A program made the position numbers and the translations under genes. This document shows, piece after piece, positions 35,849 to 43,485 of a stretch of DNA of 64,000 nt. Below the pieces are notes generated by a model. It was not told the DNA's origin. It ran no database searches and saw only the letters and a program-made list of their open reading frames with translations. Source of the stretch: an uncultured Bacteroidales bacterium. GTDB lineage: Bacteria > Bacteroidota > Bacteroidia > Bacteroidales > Paludibacteraceae. Every line of letters starts with the position of its first letter. The first letter of the stretch is position 1. The DNA is taken from assembly GCA_949282265.1 (NCBI GenBank), contig CASDOZ010000009.1, forward strand, positions 1 to 64,000, given 5' to 3'.

Positions 35849-38065
35849 ATGGCAAAGAAGCAAAATATCATTGACGAAGCGAAAGAAGCTATCCAAAAAG
35901 CTGCTGAAACCGTTACGGAAACGGTAAAGGATGTCGTTGAGGATGAAAAAACGCAGAAAATAGTGAAACAAGTAAAGCAAACAGCGGAGAAAGTTGCTGA
36001 CAAGGTTCAGGAAATAATCGATGCGCCTGAAACAAAAGAAGCGGCCGATGCTTTGAAAGATGCCGCCGGAAAGGTGGCAGATGCGGTTAAGGCTGCGGTC
36101 TCCGGCAAATCGGAAAAGATAATAACCCCGAAAGATGCCAAAATCCCGGAAGGCCCGTTGGCTGAAAAGTGGACAAACTATAAAGCACATCAGAAGCTGG
36201 TAAACCCGGCCAACAAACGTCGTCTGGATATAATTGTCGTGGGTACGGGACTTGCAGGTGCTTCGGCTGCTGCATCATTGGCCGAAATGGGATTCAATGT
36301 GTTGAATTTCTGCATTCAGGATTCACCGCGCCGCGCACACTCCATTGCAGCGCAGGGTGGTATCAACGCGGCCAAAAACTATCAGAACGATGGCGACTCT
36401 GTTTACCGGTTGTTCTACGACACGATTAAAGGCGGCGACTACCGCGCCCGCGAAGCGAATGTTTACCGTTTGGCGGAAGTATCCAATAATATTATAGACC
36501 AGTGCGTCGCACAAGGCGTTCCGTTCGCGCGCGATTACGGCGGCTTGCTTGACAACCGTTCGTTCGGTGGTGCGCAGGTATCCCGTACCTTCTATGCAAA
36601 AGGGCAGACGGGACAGCAGTTGCTGCTCGGCGCTTATTCCGCATTGAGCCGCCAGATTGGCAAAGGAACGGTAAAAATGTATTCACGTTACGAAATGCTC
36701 GATGTGGTCGTTATTGAAGGCCGTGCCCGCGGAATTATCGCCCGCAACCTTGTAACTGGACGTATTGAGCGTTTCTTCGGCCATGCGGTTGTGATTGGTA
36801 CCGGCGGTTATGGCAATACATTCTTCTTGTCCACCAACGCAATGGCCTCCAACGGCTCGGTTGCAATGCAAATCTATCGCAAAGGCGCTTATTTCGCAAA
36901 TCCGGCTTATGCCCAAATCCACCCGACCTGTATTCCCGTACACGGTGATTTCCAATCTAAGCTGACTTTGATGTCGGAATCGCTCCGTAACGATGGACGT
37001 ATCTGGGTACCGAAAAAACTGGAAGATGCCAAAGCCTTGCAGGCTGGCAAATTGAAAGGCCGTGATATTCCGGAAGAAGACCGCGACTATTACTTGGAAC
37101 GTCGTTATCCTGCGTTTGGCAACCTTGTTCCGCGTGATGTGGCTTCGCGTGCAGCCAAAGAGCGTTGCGATGCCGGTTACGGTGTCAATTCGACCGGTTT
37201 GGCCGTATTCCTGGATTTCTCGGATGCCATCAAGCGTTTGGGCAAGGATGTGGTTGCAGCCAAATATGGCAACTTGTTCCAGATGTATGAAAAAATCGTG
37301 GATGAAAATCCGTACGAAGATCCGATGATGATTTTCCCTGCCATTCACTATACGATGGGTGGTATTTGGGTGGATTACGAATTGCAAACCAGCATAAAAG
37401 GTTTGTTCTGCATAGGCGAAGCCAACTTCTCCGACCACGGAGCCAACCGTTTGGGCGCTTCCGCTTTGATGCAGGGCTTGGCTGATGGTTACTTTGTCCT
37501 GCCTTATACGATTCAGAACTATCTTTCCGACCAGATTACTGTTCCGCGCATGAGTACGGACTTGAAAGAGTTTGCCGATGCAGAAAAAGCAGTCGAGGCA
37601 AAAATTTCCAAACTCATGGGTATTCAGGGCAAACGTTCTGTGGACAGCATCCACCGCGAATTAGGGCTTGTCATGTGGGATTTTGTCGGAATGGGACGTA
37701 CAGCCGAAGGACTGAAAACAGCTTTGGTGAAAATCAAGGAAATCAAGAAAGAGTTCTGGAGCAATGTGTACATTCCAGGTACGGCCGAAGGGTTGAATGT
37801 GGAATTGGAAAAGGCATTGCGTCTGGCCGACTTTATCGAAATCGGCGAGCTTATGGCTCGTGACGCTTTGAACCGTGAGGAATCTTGTGGCGGACATTTC
37901 CGCGAGGAATACCAGACGCCCGAAGGTGAAGCTCTCCGTCAGGATGACAAATTCTCTTATGTGTCGTGCTGGAAATATCAGGGCGAAGACCAGGAACCTG
38001 AATTGATTAAAGAACCGCTTGATTACGAATTTGTACAAAGGCAGACACGTAATTATAAAGCATAA
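35849..38065 (+). CDS. frdA: fumarate reductase flavoprotein with helical N-terminal extension
   Basis: 738 residues. From about residue 96 ([13 protein letters not shown]) it is a normal FrdA/SdhA: dinucleotide-binding [20 protein letters not shown], the FAD-linked-His region [14 protein letters not shown], substrate-binding HPTCIP and [10 protein letters not shown], and [18 protein letters not shown]. The first 92 or so residues have no counterpart in the usual 640-660-residue protein: they are almost wholly Ala, Lys, Glu, Val, Asp and Thr in amphipathic repeats, like LEA or YtxH-type helices. I see no in-frame stop or alternative start, and the core's first Met lies deep inside it, so the extension is probably translated. 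Confidence 0.93.
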   Translation: MAKKQNIIDEAKEAIQKAAETVTETVKDVVEDEKTQKIVKQVKQTAEKVADKVQEIIDAPETKEAADALKDAAGKVADAVKAAVSGKSEKIITPKDAKIPEGPLAEKWTNYKAHQKLVNPANKRRLDIIVVGTGLAGASAAASLAEMGFNVLNFCIQDSPRRAHSIAAQGGINAAKNYQNDGDSVYRLFYDTIKGGDYRAREANVYRLAEVSNNIIDQCVAQGVPFARDYGGLLDNRSFGGAQVSRTFYAKGQTGQQLLLGAYSALSRQIGKGTVKMYSRYEMLDVVVIEGRARGIIARNLVTGRIERFFGHAVVIGTGGYGNTFFLSTNAMASNGSVAMQIYRKGAYFANPAYAQIHPTCIPVHGDFQSKLTLMSESLRNDGRIWVPKKLEDAKALQAGKLKGRDIPEEDRDYYLERRYPAFGNLVPRDVASRAAKERCDAGYGVNSTGLAVFLDFSDAIKRLGKDVVAAKYGNLFQMYEKIVDENPYEDPMMIFPAIHYTMGGIWVDYELQTSIKGLFCIGEANFSDHGANRLGASALMQGLADGYFVLPYTIQNYLSDQITVPRMSTDLKEFADAEKAVEAKISKLMGIQGKRSVDSIHRELGLVMWDFVGMGRTAEGLKTALVKIKEIKKEFWSNVYIPGTAEGLNVELEKALRLADFIEIGELMARDALNREESCGGHFREEYQTPEGEALRQDDKFSYVSCWKYQGEDQEPELIKEPLDYEFVQRQTRNYKA

Positions 38066-38091
38066 GACAAACTCAAAACTATCAACAAATT

Positions 38092-38847
38092 ATGGAAAAA
38101 ACAATAAATATCAAGGTGAAAGTCTGGCGTCAGGCTGGCCCGAAAGCAAAAGGCCATTTTGAGACTTTCGAATTAAACAATATTTCCACAGACAGTTCTT
38201 TTCTGGAAATGATTGACGTGCTGAATGAAAAGTTGATCAGTGAACGTCGCGAGCCGATTGCGTTCGACCACGACTGCCGTGAGGGTATTTGCGGTATGTG
38301 CTCGCTGTATATCAATGGCCATCCGCACGGTCCAGACGATGAAATCACGACGTGCCAGTTGCACATGCGCAAGTTCAAAGATGGTGAAACCATTACCATA
38401 GAGCCGTGGCGTTCCGCAGCTTTCCCCGTGATTAAAGATTTGATGGTGGATCGTCGTGCATTTGATAAAATCATTCAGGCTGGCGGGTTTATTTCTGTGA
38501 ACACGGGAGGAGTTCCTGATGCGAATGCAATTCCAATTCCCAAGAAAAATGCCGATTTGGCCATGGATGCGGCATCCTGCATCGGATGCGGCGCATGTGT
38601 GGCTGCTTGCAAAAACGGTTCTGCCATGCTGTTTGTTTCGGCCAAGGTGAGCCAGTTGGCTTTGTTGCCTCAAGGGCAGGTTGAAGCAGCGCGCCGTGCC
38701 AAAGCCATGGTGGCCAAAATGGATGAACTTGGATTCGGCAACTGCACAAATACGGGAGCATGCGCAGCAGAATGTCCCAAAGGTGTCAAACTGAGCAATA
38801 TAGCCCGTTTGAACCGCGAATACCTGTGTGCCAAGTTAAAAGACTAA
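38092..38847 (+). CDS. frdB: fumarate reductase / succinate dehydrogenase iron-sulfur subunit
   Basis: 251 residues. The N-terminal ferredoxin domain has the 2Fe-2S motif CREGICGMC plus a later Cys (ITTCQL). The C-terminal domain has [11 protein letters not shown] and [14 protein letters not shown] for the 4Fe-4S and 3Fe-4S centres. It links the flavoprotein to the cytochrome b subunit. It starts 26 bases after frdA, and the operon ends at the hairpin 20 bases downstream. Confidence 0.95.
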   Translation: MEKTINIKVKVWRQAGPKAKGHFETFELNNISTDSSFLEMIDVLNEKLISERREPIAFDHDCREGICGMCSLYINGHPHGPDDEITTCQLHMRKFKDGETITIEPWRSAAFPVIKDLMVDRRAFDKIIQAGGFISVNTGGVPDANAIPIPKKNADLAMDAASCIGCGACVAACKNGSAMLFVSAKVSQLALLPQGQVEAARRAKAMVAKMDELGFGNCTNTGACAAECPKGVKLSNIARLNREYLCAKLKD

Positions 38848-38866
38848 TGTTCCTTCATAAGTAAAG

Positions 38867-38899
38867 AATCCCCGCCGGGAACGACGGGGATTTTTTTTT
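38867..38899 (+). terminator. terminator of the frdCAB operon
   Basis: AATCCCCG (38867-38874) pairs with CGGGGATT (38885-38892), followed by a long T-run. Confidence 0.9.
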
Positions 38900-38910
38900 G
38901 TTGTTTGTAC

Positions 38911-39321
38911 ATGCATAAGATTATTTTCGTTATTGTTGGCACGGTTTCGCTGTTTCTGGGAGTCTTAGGGATTTTCCTGCCAATTTTGCCGACAACACCC
39001 TTTTTGTTGCTGACTGCGTTTTGTTACATGCGCGGTTCCCGCACTTTGTATGACAAGCTCATGCGGCACGAACATTTGGGGGCATACATAAGGAATTTCC
39101 AGGAGCATAAAGCCATTCCACTTCGTGTCAAAATAATTTCCATCACTGTTTTGTGGCTGACGATAATTTGTTCGGCGTTTTTCTATCTTGAAAACATCTG
39201 GTTGCGCATATTGCTGATAGCCATAGCCATAGGTGTTACTATCCATATCTTGTCATATCGTACACTTGGGAAACCGTCGTCAGAAAATGGCGATACGGCT
39301 GGAAAAAAGAACGCAAAATAG
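38911..39321 (+). CDS. DUF454 (YbaN-like) inner-membrane protein
   Basis: 136 residues from the ATG at 38911, only 12 bases after the frd terminator T-run. A first hydrophobic hairpin (about 5-35) contains the family motif GIFLPILPTTPFLLL, then CYMRGSRTLYDKLM, and a second pair of membrane helices (about 72-112). The C-terminus is charged and cytoplasmic. DUF454 proteins such as YbaN are conserved but uncharacterised as far as I know. No promoter box is visible, so it may be expressed by read-through. Confidence 0.85.
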   Translation: MHKIIFVIVGTVSLFLGVLGIFLPILPTTPFLLLTAFCYMRGSRTLYDKLMRHEHLGAYIRNFQEHKAIPLRVKIISITVLWLTIICSAFFYLENIWLRILLIAIAIGVTIHILSYRTLGKPSSENGDTAGKKNAK

Positions 39322-39339
39322 AAAAATATCAGAAAAACT

Positions 39340-39369
39340 TTTGTAATCATTCTTTTTTTTGTACCTTTG
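39340..39369 (+). promoter_or_regulatory. promoter of the yceD-rpmF group
   Basis: TTTG (39340-39343) and TACCTTTG (39362-39369), 18 bases apart, end 23 bases before the yceD-like start. Confidence 0.65.
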
Positions 39370-39392
39370 CGCGGCTTTAAAGAAACCTTGGA

Positions 39393-39956
39393 ATGTCAAA
39401 ATTTGAGTCTTATAACATAGATTTGAAACAATTGGCGGCGGGGACGCATCTTTTTGAGTATAAACTGGATGACGATTATTTCAGCAAAATAGATAGTCCG
39501 GAGGTCCAAAAAGGGAATTTGACAGCCAAAGTCAAAATAACGACGGTCCAAGATTTTTTTACAGTGCTCTTTGAAGTCAATGGAATGATTTTTGTCCCAT
39601 GCGACCGTTGTCTGGACGATATGGAGTTGTCTGTTGCGGCGAAGGACACCTTGCAGGTGAAATTCGGTGCCGACTATGGGGAAGAAGGTGATGTGATGCT
39701 TGTTCCTGAAAATGATGGAACTTTAAATGTATCTTGGTTCCTTTATGAGATGATAGTATTGGCTATTCCGATAAAACATGTACATGCGCCCGGCATGTGT
39801 AATAAAGCCATGGCTGCTAAGTTGAAAAAACATATGGCACCAATGACGCTTGATGAAAATGACATTGATTTTGATGATAACGGAAACAATGAAGTAGAAA
39901 GGACGATAGATCCGCGTTGGAATGGATTGTTAGATGTCCTAAATGATGAAGAATAA
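39393..39956 (+). CDS. YceD-family protein (DUF177)
   Basis: 187 residues. FVPCDRCLDDMEL carries the C-x2-C of the YceD/DUF177 family. A second conserved part, around PIKHVHAPGMCNKAM, supplies more Cys and His. In E. coli and plants, YceD homologues support 23S rRNA accumulation, and the gene sits before rpmF in most bacteria, as here (59-base gap). The acidic tail ENDIDFDDNGNNE precedes a C-terminal RWNGLLDVLN motif. Cytoplasmic. Confidence 0.9.
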   Translation: MSKFESYNIDLKQLAAGTHLFEYKLDDDYFSKIDSPEVQKGNLTAKVKITTVQDFFTVLFEVNGMIFVPCDRCLDDMELSVAAKDTLQVKFGADYGEEGDVMLVPENDGTLNVSWFLYEMIVLAIPIKHVHAPGMCNKAMAAKLKKHMAPMTLDENDIDFDDNGNNEVERTIDPRWNGLLDVLNDEE

Positions 39957-40015
39957 GCAACAACTAACTGCAAATAAATCGGTTAGCAATTTATATAACT
40001 TAATACATAAATAAA

Positions 40016-40201
40016 ATGGCACATCCTAAACGAAAACATTCTCATCAGAGAACAGCAAAGAGAAGAACCCATGACAAAGCAGTGGCACCTACTTTGGCTG
40101 TATGTCCAAATTGCGGTGCAACACATATTTATCATACCGTATGTGGCGAGTGTGGGTATTACAGAGGTAAGTTAGCTATTGAAAATTTGGCTACTGCTTA
40201 A
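40016..40201 (+). CDS. rpmF: 50S ribosomal protein L32
   Basis: 61 residues. AHPKRKHSHQRTAKRRTHD at the N-terminus and the zinc ribbon with CPNCGA and CGECGYY identify L32 of the four-cysteine type. Between yceD and fabH, the common gene order linking ribosome and fatty-acid synthesis. A terminator follows, so fabH may be expressed partly on its own. Confidence 0.97.
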   Translation: MAHPKRKHSHQRTAKRRTHDKAVAPTLAVCPNCGATHIYHTVCGECGYYRGKLAIENLATA

Positions 40202-40219
40202 ATTAAAGCAGACATTATC

Positions 40220-40252
40220 AAGCCCTAAACTTCAATTTAGGGCTTAATTTTT
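40220..40252 (+). terminator. terminator between rpmF and fabH
   Basis: AAGCCCTAAA (40220-40229) pairs with TTTAGGGCTT (40236-40245), followed by AATTTTT. Confidence 0.75.
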
Positions 40253-40270
40253 CAACAAAACAGAACGATA

Positions 40271-41266
40271 ATGATGACTAATATCAAATCCGTAATCAAA
40301 GGAATCGGAGGATACGTTCCCGATTATATTTTGACCAATGATGAATTGAGCCGGATGGTAAATACAAGCGATGAGTGGATTACAACACGTGTCGGAATTA
40401 AAGAGCGCCATCTATTAAAAGACCCACATCTGGGGACATCTTATCTGGGAATCAAAGCTGTTGAGGATTTGTTAGAAAGAACTGCTACCAAACCGGAAGA
40501 TATTGATTTGGTGATTTGTGCGACTTCGACTGCAGATAATGCATTTCCTTCCACTGCTTCGAAAATAGCTTATGGCTGCAATCTGAAAAATGCATTTGCA
40601 TTTGATATTCAGGCAGCTTGTTCTGGTTTTATAACCGGCTTGACGATTGCTGATGGATATATAAAAAGTGGACAATGTAAAAAAATCATTGTTCTTGGAG
40701 CCGAGAAAATGTCAGCTATTGTTGATTATCAACAACGTGAGACATGTCCTCTTTTTGGAGATGGGGCCGGTGCCGCGCTTATAGAAGGTACAACCGAAGA
40801 TGTGGGCATTATTGATTATATCATGCACACGGATGGAGTGGGTTATCCTCATCTCCACATGAAATCAGGCGGTTCTATCAGTCCGGCTTCGCACGAAACA
40901 GTGGATAGACGTGAACATTATGTGTATCAGGAGGGTGCACATGTGTTTAAACATGCTGTTTCGGATATGTCGAATGTTTGTCGGGAGATTTTGAAGAAGA
41001 ATAATTTGACAGTGGCAGATGTGGATTGGTTAGTACCTCATCAAGCCAATATGCGTATCATTGAGGCCGTTGCCCGTTTGACGGAGATTCCGACTGACCA
41101 TGTGATCATCAATATCCAGAAGTATGGAAATACATCTGCTGCAAGTATTCCCCTGAGCTTGTGGGACAACCAGGACAAACTGAAAAAAGGTGACAAAATC
41201 ATATTGACATCATTCGGTGCTGGATTTATCTGGGGAGCCATTTATTTGAAATGGGCTATAGAATAA
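40271..41266 (+). CDS. fabH: beta-ketoacyl-ACP synthase III
   Basis: 331 residues (a second Met follows at once). The active-site triad is visible: Cys in DIQAACSGFITGL, His in VPHQANMRIIE and Asn in KYGNTSAASIP. FabH condenses acetyl-CoA or a branched acyl-CoA with malonyl-ACP to begin fatty-acid synthesis; in Bacteroidota branched primers are usual. Normal length, cytoplasmic. Followed after 18 bases by the pseudouridine synthase gene. Confidence 0.95.
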   Translation: MMTNIKSVIKGIGGYVPDYILTNDELSRMVNTSDEWITTRVGIKERHLLKDPHLGTSYLGIKAVEDLLERTATKPEDIDLVICATSTADNAFPSTASKIAYGCNLKNAFAFDIQAACSGFITGLTIADGYIKSGQCKKIIVLGAEKMSAIVDYQQRETCPLFGDGAGAALIEGTTEDVGIIDYIMHTDGVGYPHLHMKSGGSISPASHETVDRREHYVYQEGAHVFKHAVSDMSNVCREILKKNNLTVADVDWLVPHQANMRIIEAVARLTEIPTDHVIINIQKYGNTSAASIPLSLWDNQDKLKKGDKIILTSFGAGFIWGAIYLKWAIE

Positions 41267-41284
41267 ATAAATAGACTAAACAAC

Positions 41285-42454
41285 ATGTTAGACAATTCAA
41301 AAGGGCAAGATTCTTCGGGAGGAAGAAGCTATGCCGACCGTGACGGTAAGAAGAGCGGACGTGCGAGGGTTAAAATAACTAGACAAAATGAGCCGATATA
41401 CAGATCGGACAGGCCAACAGCACCCTCGTCGAATCGTAATTATGCAACAAATGGGGATGAACGTCCTAAACGCTACAACCGGTTTGACAACCGAAGCGAT
41501 GGGGACAGATATGATCCTCGTAAAAAAAAGGAACGGAATGAATCGTACTCATTCAACAGCAGACGGAATGAATACGGGGACTTTGACGGAGTGCGTGATG
41601 TGAAGTTCGACCGGCCGCGTGGCGGAAACTACCGCAACAACGACAACAGGCGTCCGCACATGCCGCGTAGCGGAAATTATGACCCGAATTTCGCACCCCA
41701 AAGACCAGTTGAATACAAACGCGAGATAGATCCTGACAAGCCGGTACGGCTGAATAAATTTCTGGCCAATGCCGGAATCTGTTCACGTCGTGAGGCAGAT
41801 GAATTCATTCAGGCAGGCGTCATAACAGTCAATGATGTTGTGGTAACGGAGCTGGGAACCAAAGTCTTGCCAACAGACAAGGTGATGTTCCATAACCAGC
41901 CGGTGCGTTCAGAACGGAAAGTGTATCTGCTTTTGAACAAACCCAAGGATTGCGTAACGACAACCGAAGATACGCATGCACGCAAAACAGTACTTGATTT
42001 GGTGAAAAATGCATGCAGCGAGCGAATCTATCCGGTAGGACGTCTGGACCGGAATACAACGGGAGTCCTGTTGCTTACGAACGATGGCGACTTGGCGGCA
42101 AAGCTGACTCACCCGAAGTTTGAGAAGAAAAAAATCTATCATGCAGTTCTGGATAAGGACTTGAGCATGGAAGCTTACAATACATTGATGTCGGGTGTCA
42201 TGCTGGATGATGAACTGGTCAAGGCAGATGCTATTGAGTTCATCAAGGAGAATGACCTGAAACAGGTCGGCATAGAAATCCACTCGGGACAAAACCGCGT
42301 TATACGGCGCATGTTCGAGAAAGTGGGCTATAAGGTACTGCGGCTTGACCGTGTCTTCTTTGCCGGATTGACCAAGAAAAATCTTCCTCGAGGCAAATAC
42401 CGTTTCCTGAGCCAGAAGGAAGTGAATATGTTGTTGATGGGAGCTTTTGAATAA
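41285..42454 (+). CDS. RsuA/RluB-family pseudouridine synthase with disordered N-terminus
   Basis: 389 residues. The first 150 or so are a low-complexity Arg/Asn/Asp/Gly/Tyr-rich tail (RYNRFDNRSDGD, GGNYRNNDNRRP), probably unstructured and RNA-binding. An S4 domain follows (VRLNKFLANAGICSRREAD), then the catalytic domain with the nucleophilic Asp in VGRLDRNTTGVLLLTNDG. The enzyme isomerises a uridine in 16S or 23S rRNA; RluB/E-type 23S specificity is likelier given the S4 domain and length, but the site cannot be read. Such tails are common in the Bacteroidota members. The ddh gene follows after 9 bases. Confidence 0.88.
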   Translation: MLDNSKGQDSSGGRSYADRDGKKSGRARVKITRQNEPIYRSDRPTAPSSNRNYATNGDERPKRYNRFDNRSDGDRYDPRKKKERNESYSFNSRRNEYGDFDGVRDVKFDRPRGGNYRNNDNRRPHMPRSGNYDPNFAPQRPVEYKREIDPDKPVRLNKFLANAGICSRREADEFIQAGVITVNDVVVTELGTKVLPTDKVMFHNQPVRSERKVYLLLNKPKDCVTTTEDTHARKTVLDLVKNACSERIYPVGRLDRNTTGVLLLTNDGDLAAKLTHPKFEKKKIYHAVLDKDLSMEAYNTLMSGVMLDDELVKADAIEFIKENDLKQVGIEIHSGQNRVIRRMFEKVGYKVLRLDRVFFAGLTKKNLPRGKYRFLSQKEVNMLLMGAFE

Positions 42455-42463
42455 ACAAGGAAT

Positions 42464-43363
42464 ATGAAGAAAATTAGAGCTGCCGTAGTTGGATACGGAA
42501 ATATCGGTAAATTTACATTGGAAGCACTGGAAGCTGCTCCCGATTTTGAAGTGGCAGGTATCGTTCGCAGGAATGGTGATGCCAATAAACCGGCAGAATT
42601 GGCTGACTATCCGGTGGTAAGGAACATTAAAGAACTGAAAGATGTGGATGTGGCCATTCTGGCAACTCCGACCCGTAGCGTAGAAAAATATGCCAAGGAA
42701 ATTCTGGCACTGGGTATCAATACAGTAGACAGCTTTGACATCCATACGCAGATTACCTCTCTGCGTCGCTCGTTGGACGAAACCGCCAAAGCATGCAAGG
42801 CCGTATCTATTATTTCTGCCGGCTGGGATCCGGGAAGCGATTCAGTCGTCCGCACCTTGCTGGAAGCTATCGCACCGAAAGGAATTACATACACAAACTT
42901 CGGTCCGGGCCGTAGCATGGGGCATTCAGTAGCAGTACGTGCCATTCCCGGTGTGAAGGATGCTTTATCCATGACTATTCCGGTAGGTACAGGTATTCAC
43001 CGTCGTATGGTATATGTAGAACTGGAAGAAGGAGCCGATTTCAAGACGGTAGAAGCGGCTATCAAGTCGGATGCATATTTCGTGAACGATGAAACTCATG
43101 TTATCCAGGTTCCTTGTGTTGACGATTTGAATGATGTAGGCCATGGAGTAAATCTGGTTCGTAAGGGTGTTTCCGGAAAAACTCACAACCAGCTGTTCGA
43201 ATTTGATATGAAAATCAACAATCCGGCATTGACTGCACAGGTTCTGGTATGTGTGGCCCGTGCTTCCATGAAACAGCAGCCAGGTTGCTACACCATGATT
43301 GAAATTCCGGTAATCGATTTGCTGGAAGGCGACCGTGAAGAACTGATTGCTCATCTGGTTTGA
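42464..43363 (+). CDS. ddh: meso-diaminopimelate D-dehydrogenase
   Basis: 299 residues. The N-terminal Rossmann motif is VVGYGNIGKFTLEAL; ATPTRSVEKYA, ISAGWDPGSDSVVR and FGPGRSMGHSVAVRAIPGV are the substrate- and cofactor-binding segments of Ddh. It makes meso-diaminopimelate directly from tetrahydrodipicolinate with NADPH and ammonia, supplying both lysine and the murein cross-link. Its presence shows a diaminopimelate-type wall. Starts 9 bases after the pseudouridine synthase gene. Confidence 0.95.
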   Translation: MKKIRAAVVGYGNIGKFTLEALEAAPDFEVAGIVRRNGDANKPAELADYPVVRNIKELKDVDVAILATPTRSVEKYAKEILALGINTVDSFDIHTQITSLRRSLDETAKACKAVSIISAGWDPGSDSVVRTLLEAIAPKGITYTNFGPGRSMGHSVAVRAIPGVKDALSMTIPVGTGIHRRMVYVELEEGADFKTVEAAIKSDAYFVNDETHVIQVPCVDDLNDVGHGVNLVRKGVSGKTHNQLFEFDMKINNPALTAQVLVCVARASMKQQPGCYTMIEIPVIDLLEGDREELIAHLV

Positions 43364-43389
43364 TTTCCAATATTTTTGATTTGTGATAG

Positions 43390-43426
43390 GGCAAGGCTGC
43401 TTTCCGTGTTGGGAGGTAGCCTTGTC
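43390..43426 (+). terminator. weak hairpin after ddh
   Basis: GGCAAGGCT (43390-43398) pairs with AGCCTTGTC (43418-43426), with one G-U pair and no T-run. Confidence 0.35.
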
Positions 43427-43485
43427 TTATTCGTTTGTCTGCCGGTGTGGCAATTTTTCGGATTATATCGCGTTATTGATTAATT

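Noticed and set aside
36683-37654. 323-codon open frame opposite frdA
   Set aside because: Antisense to the flavoprotein core and has no domain signature.
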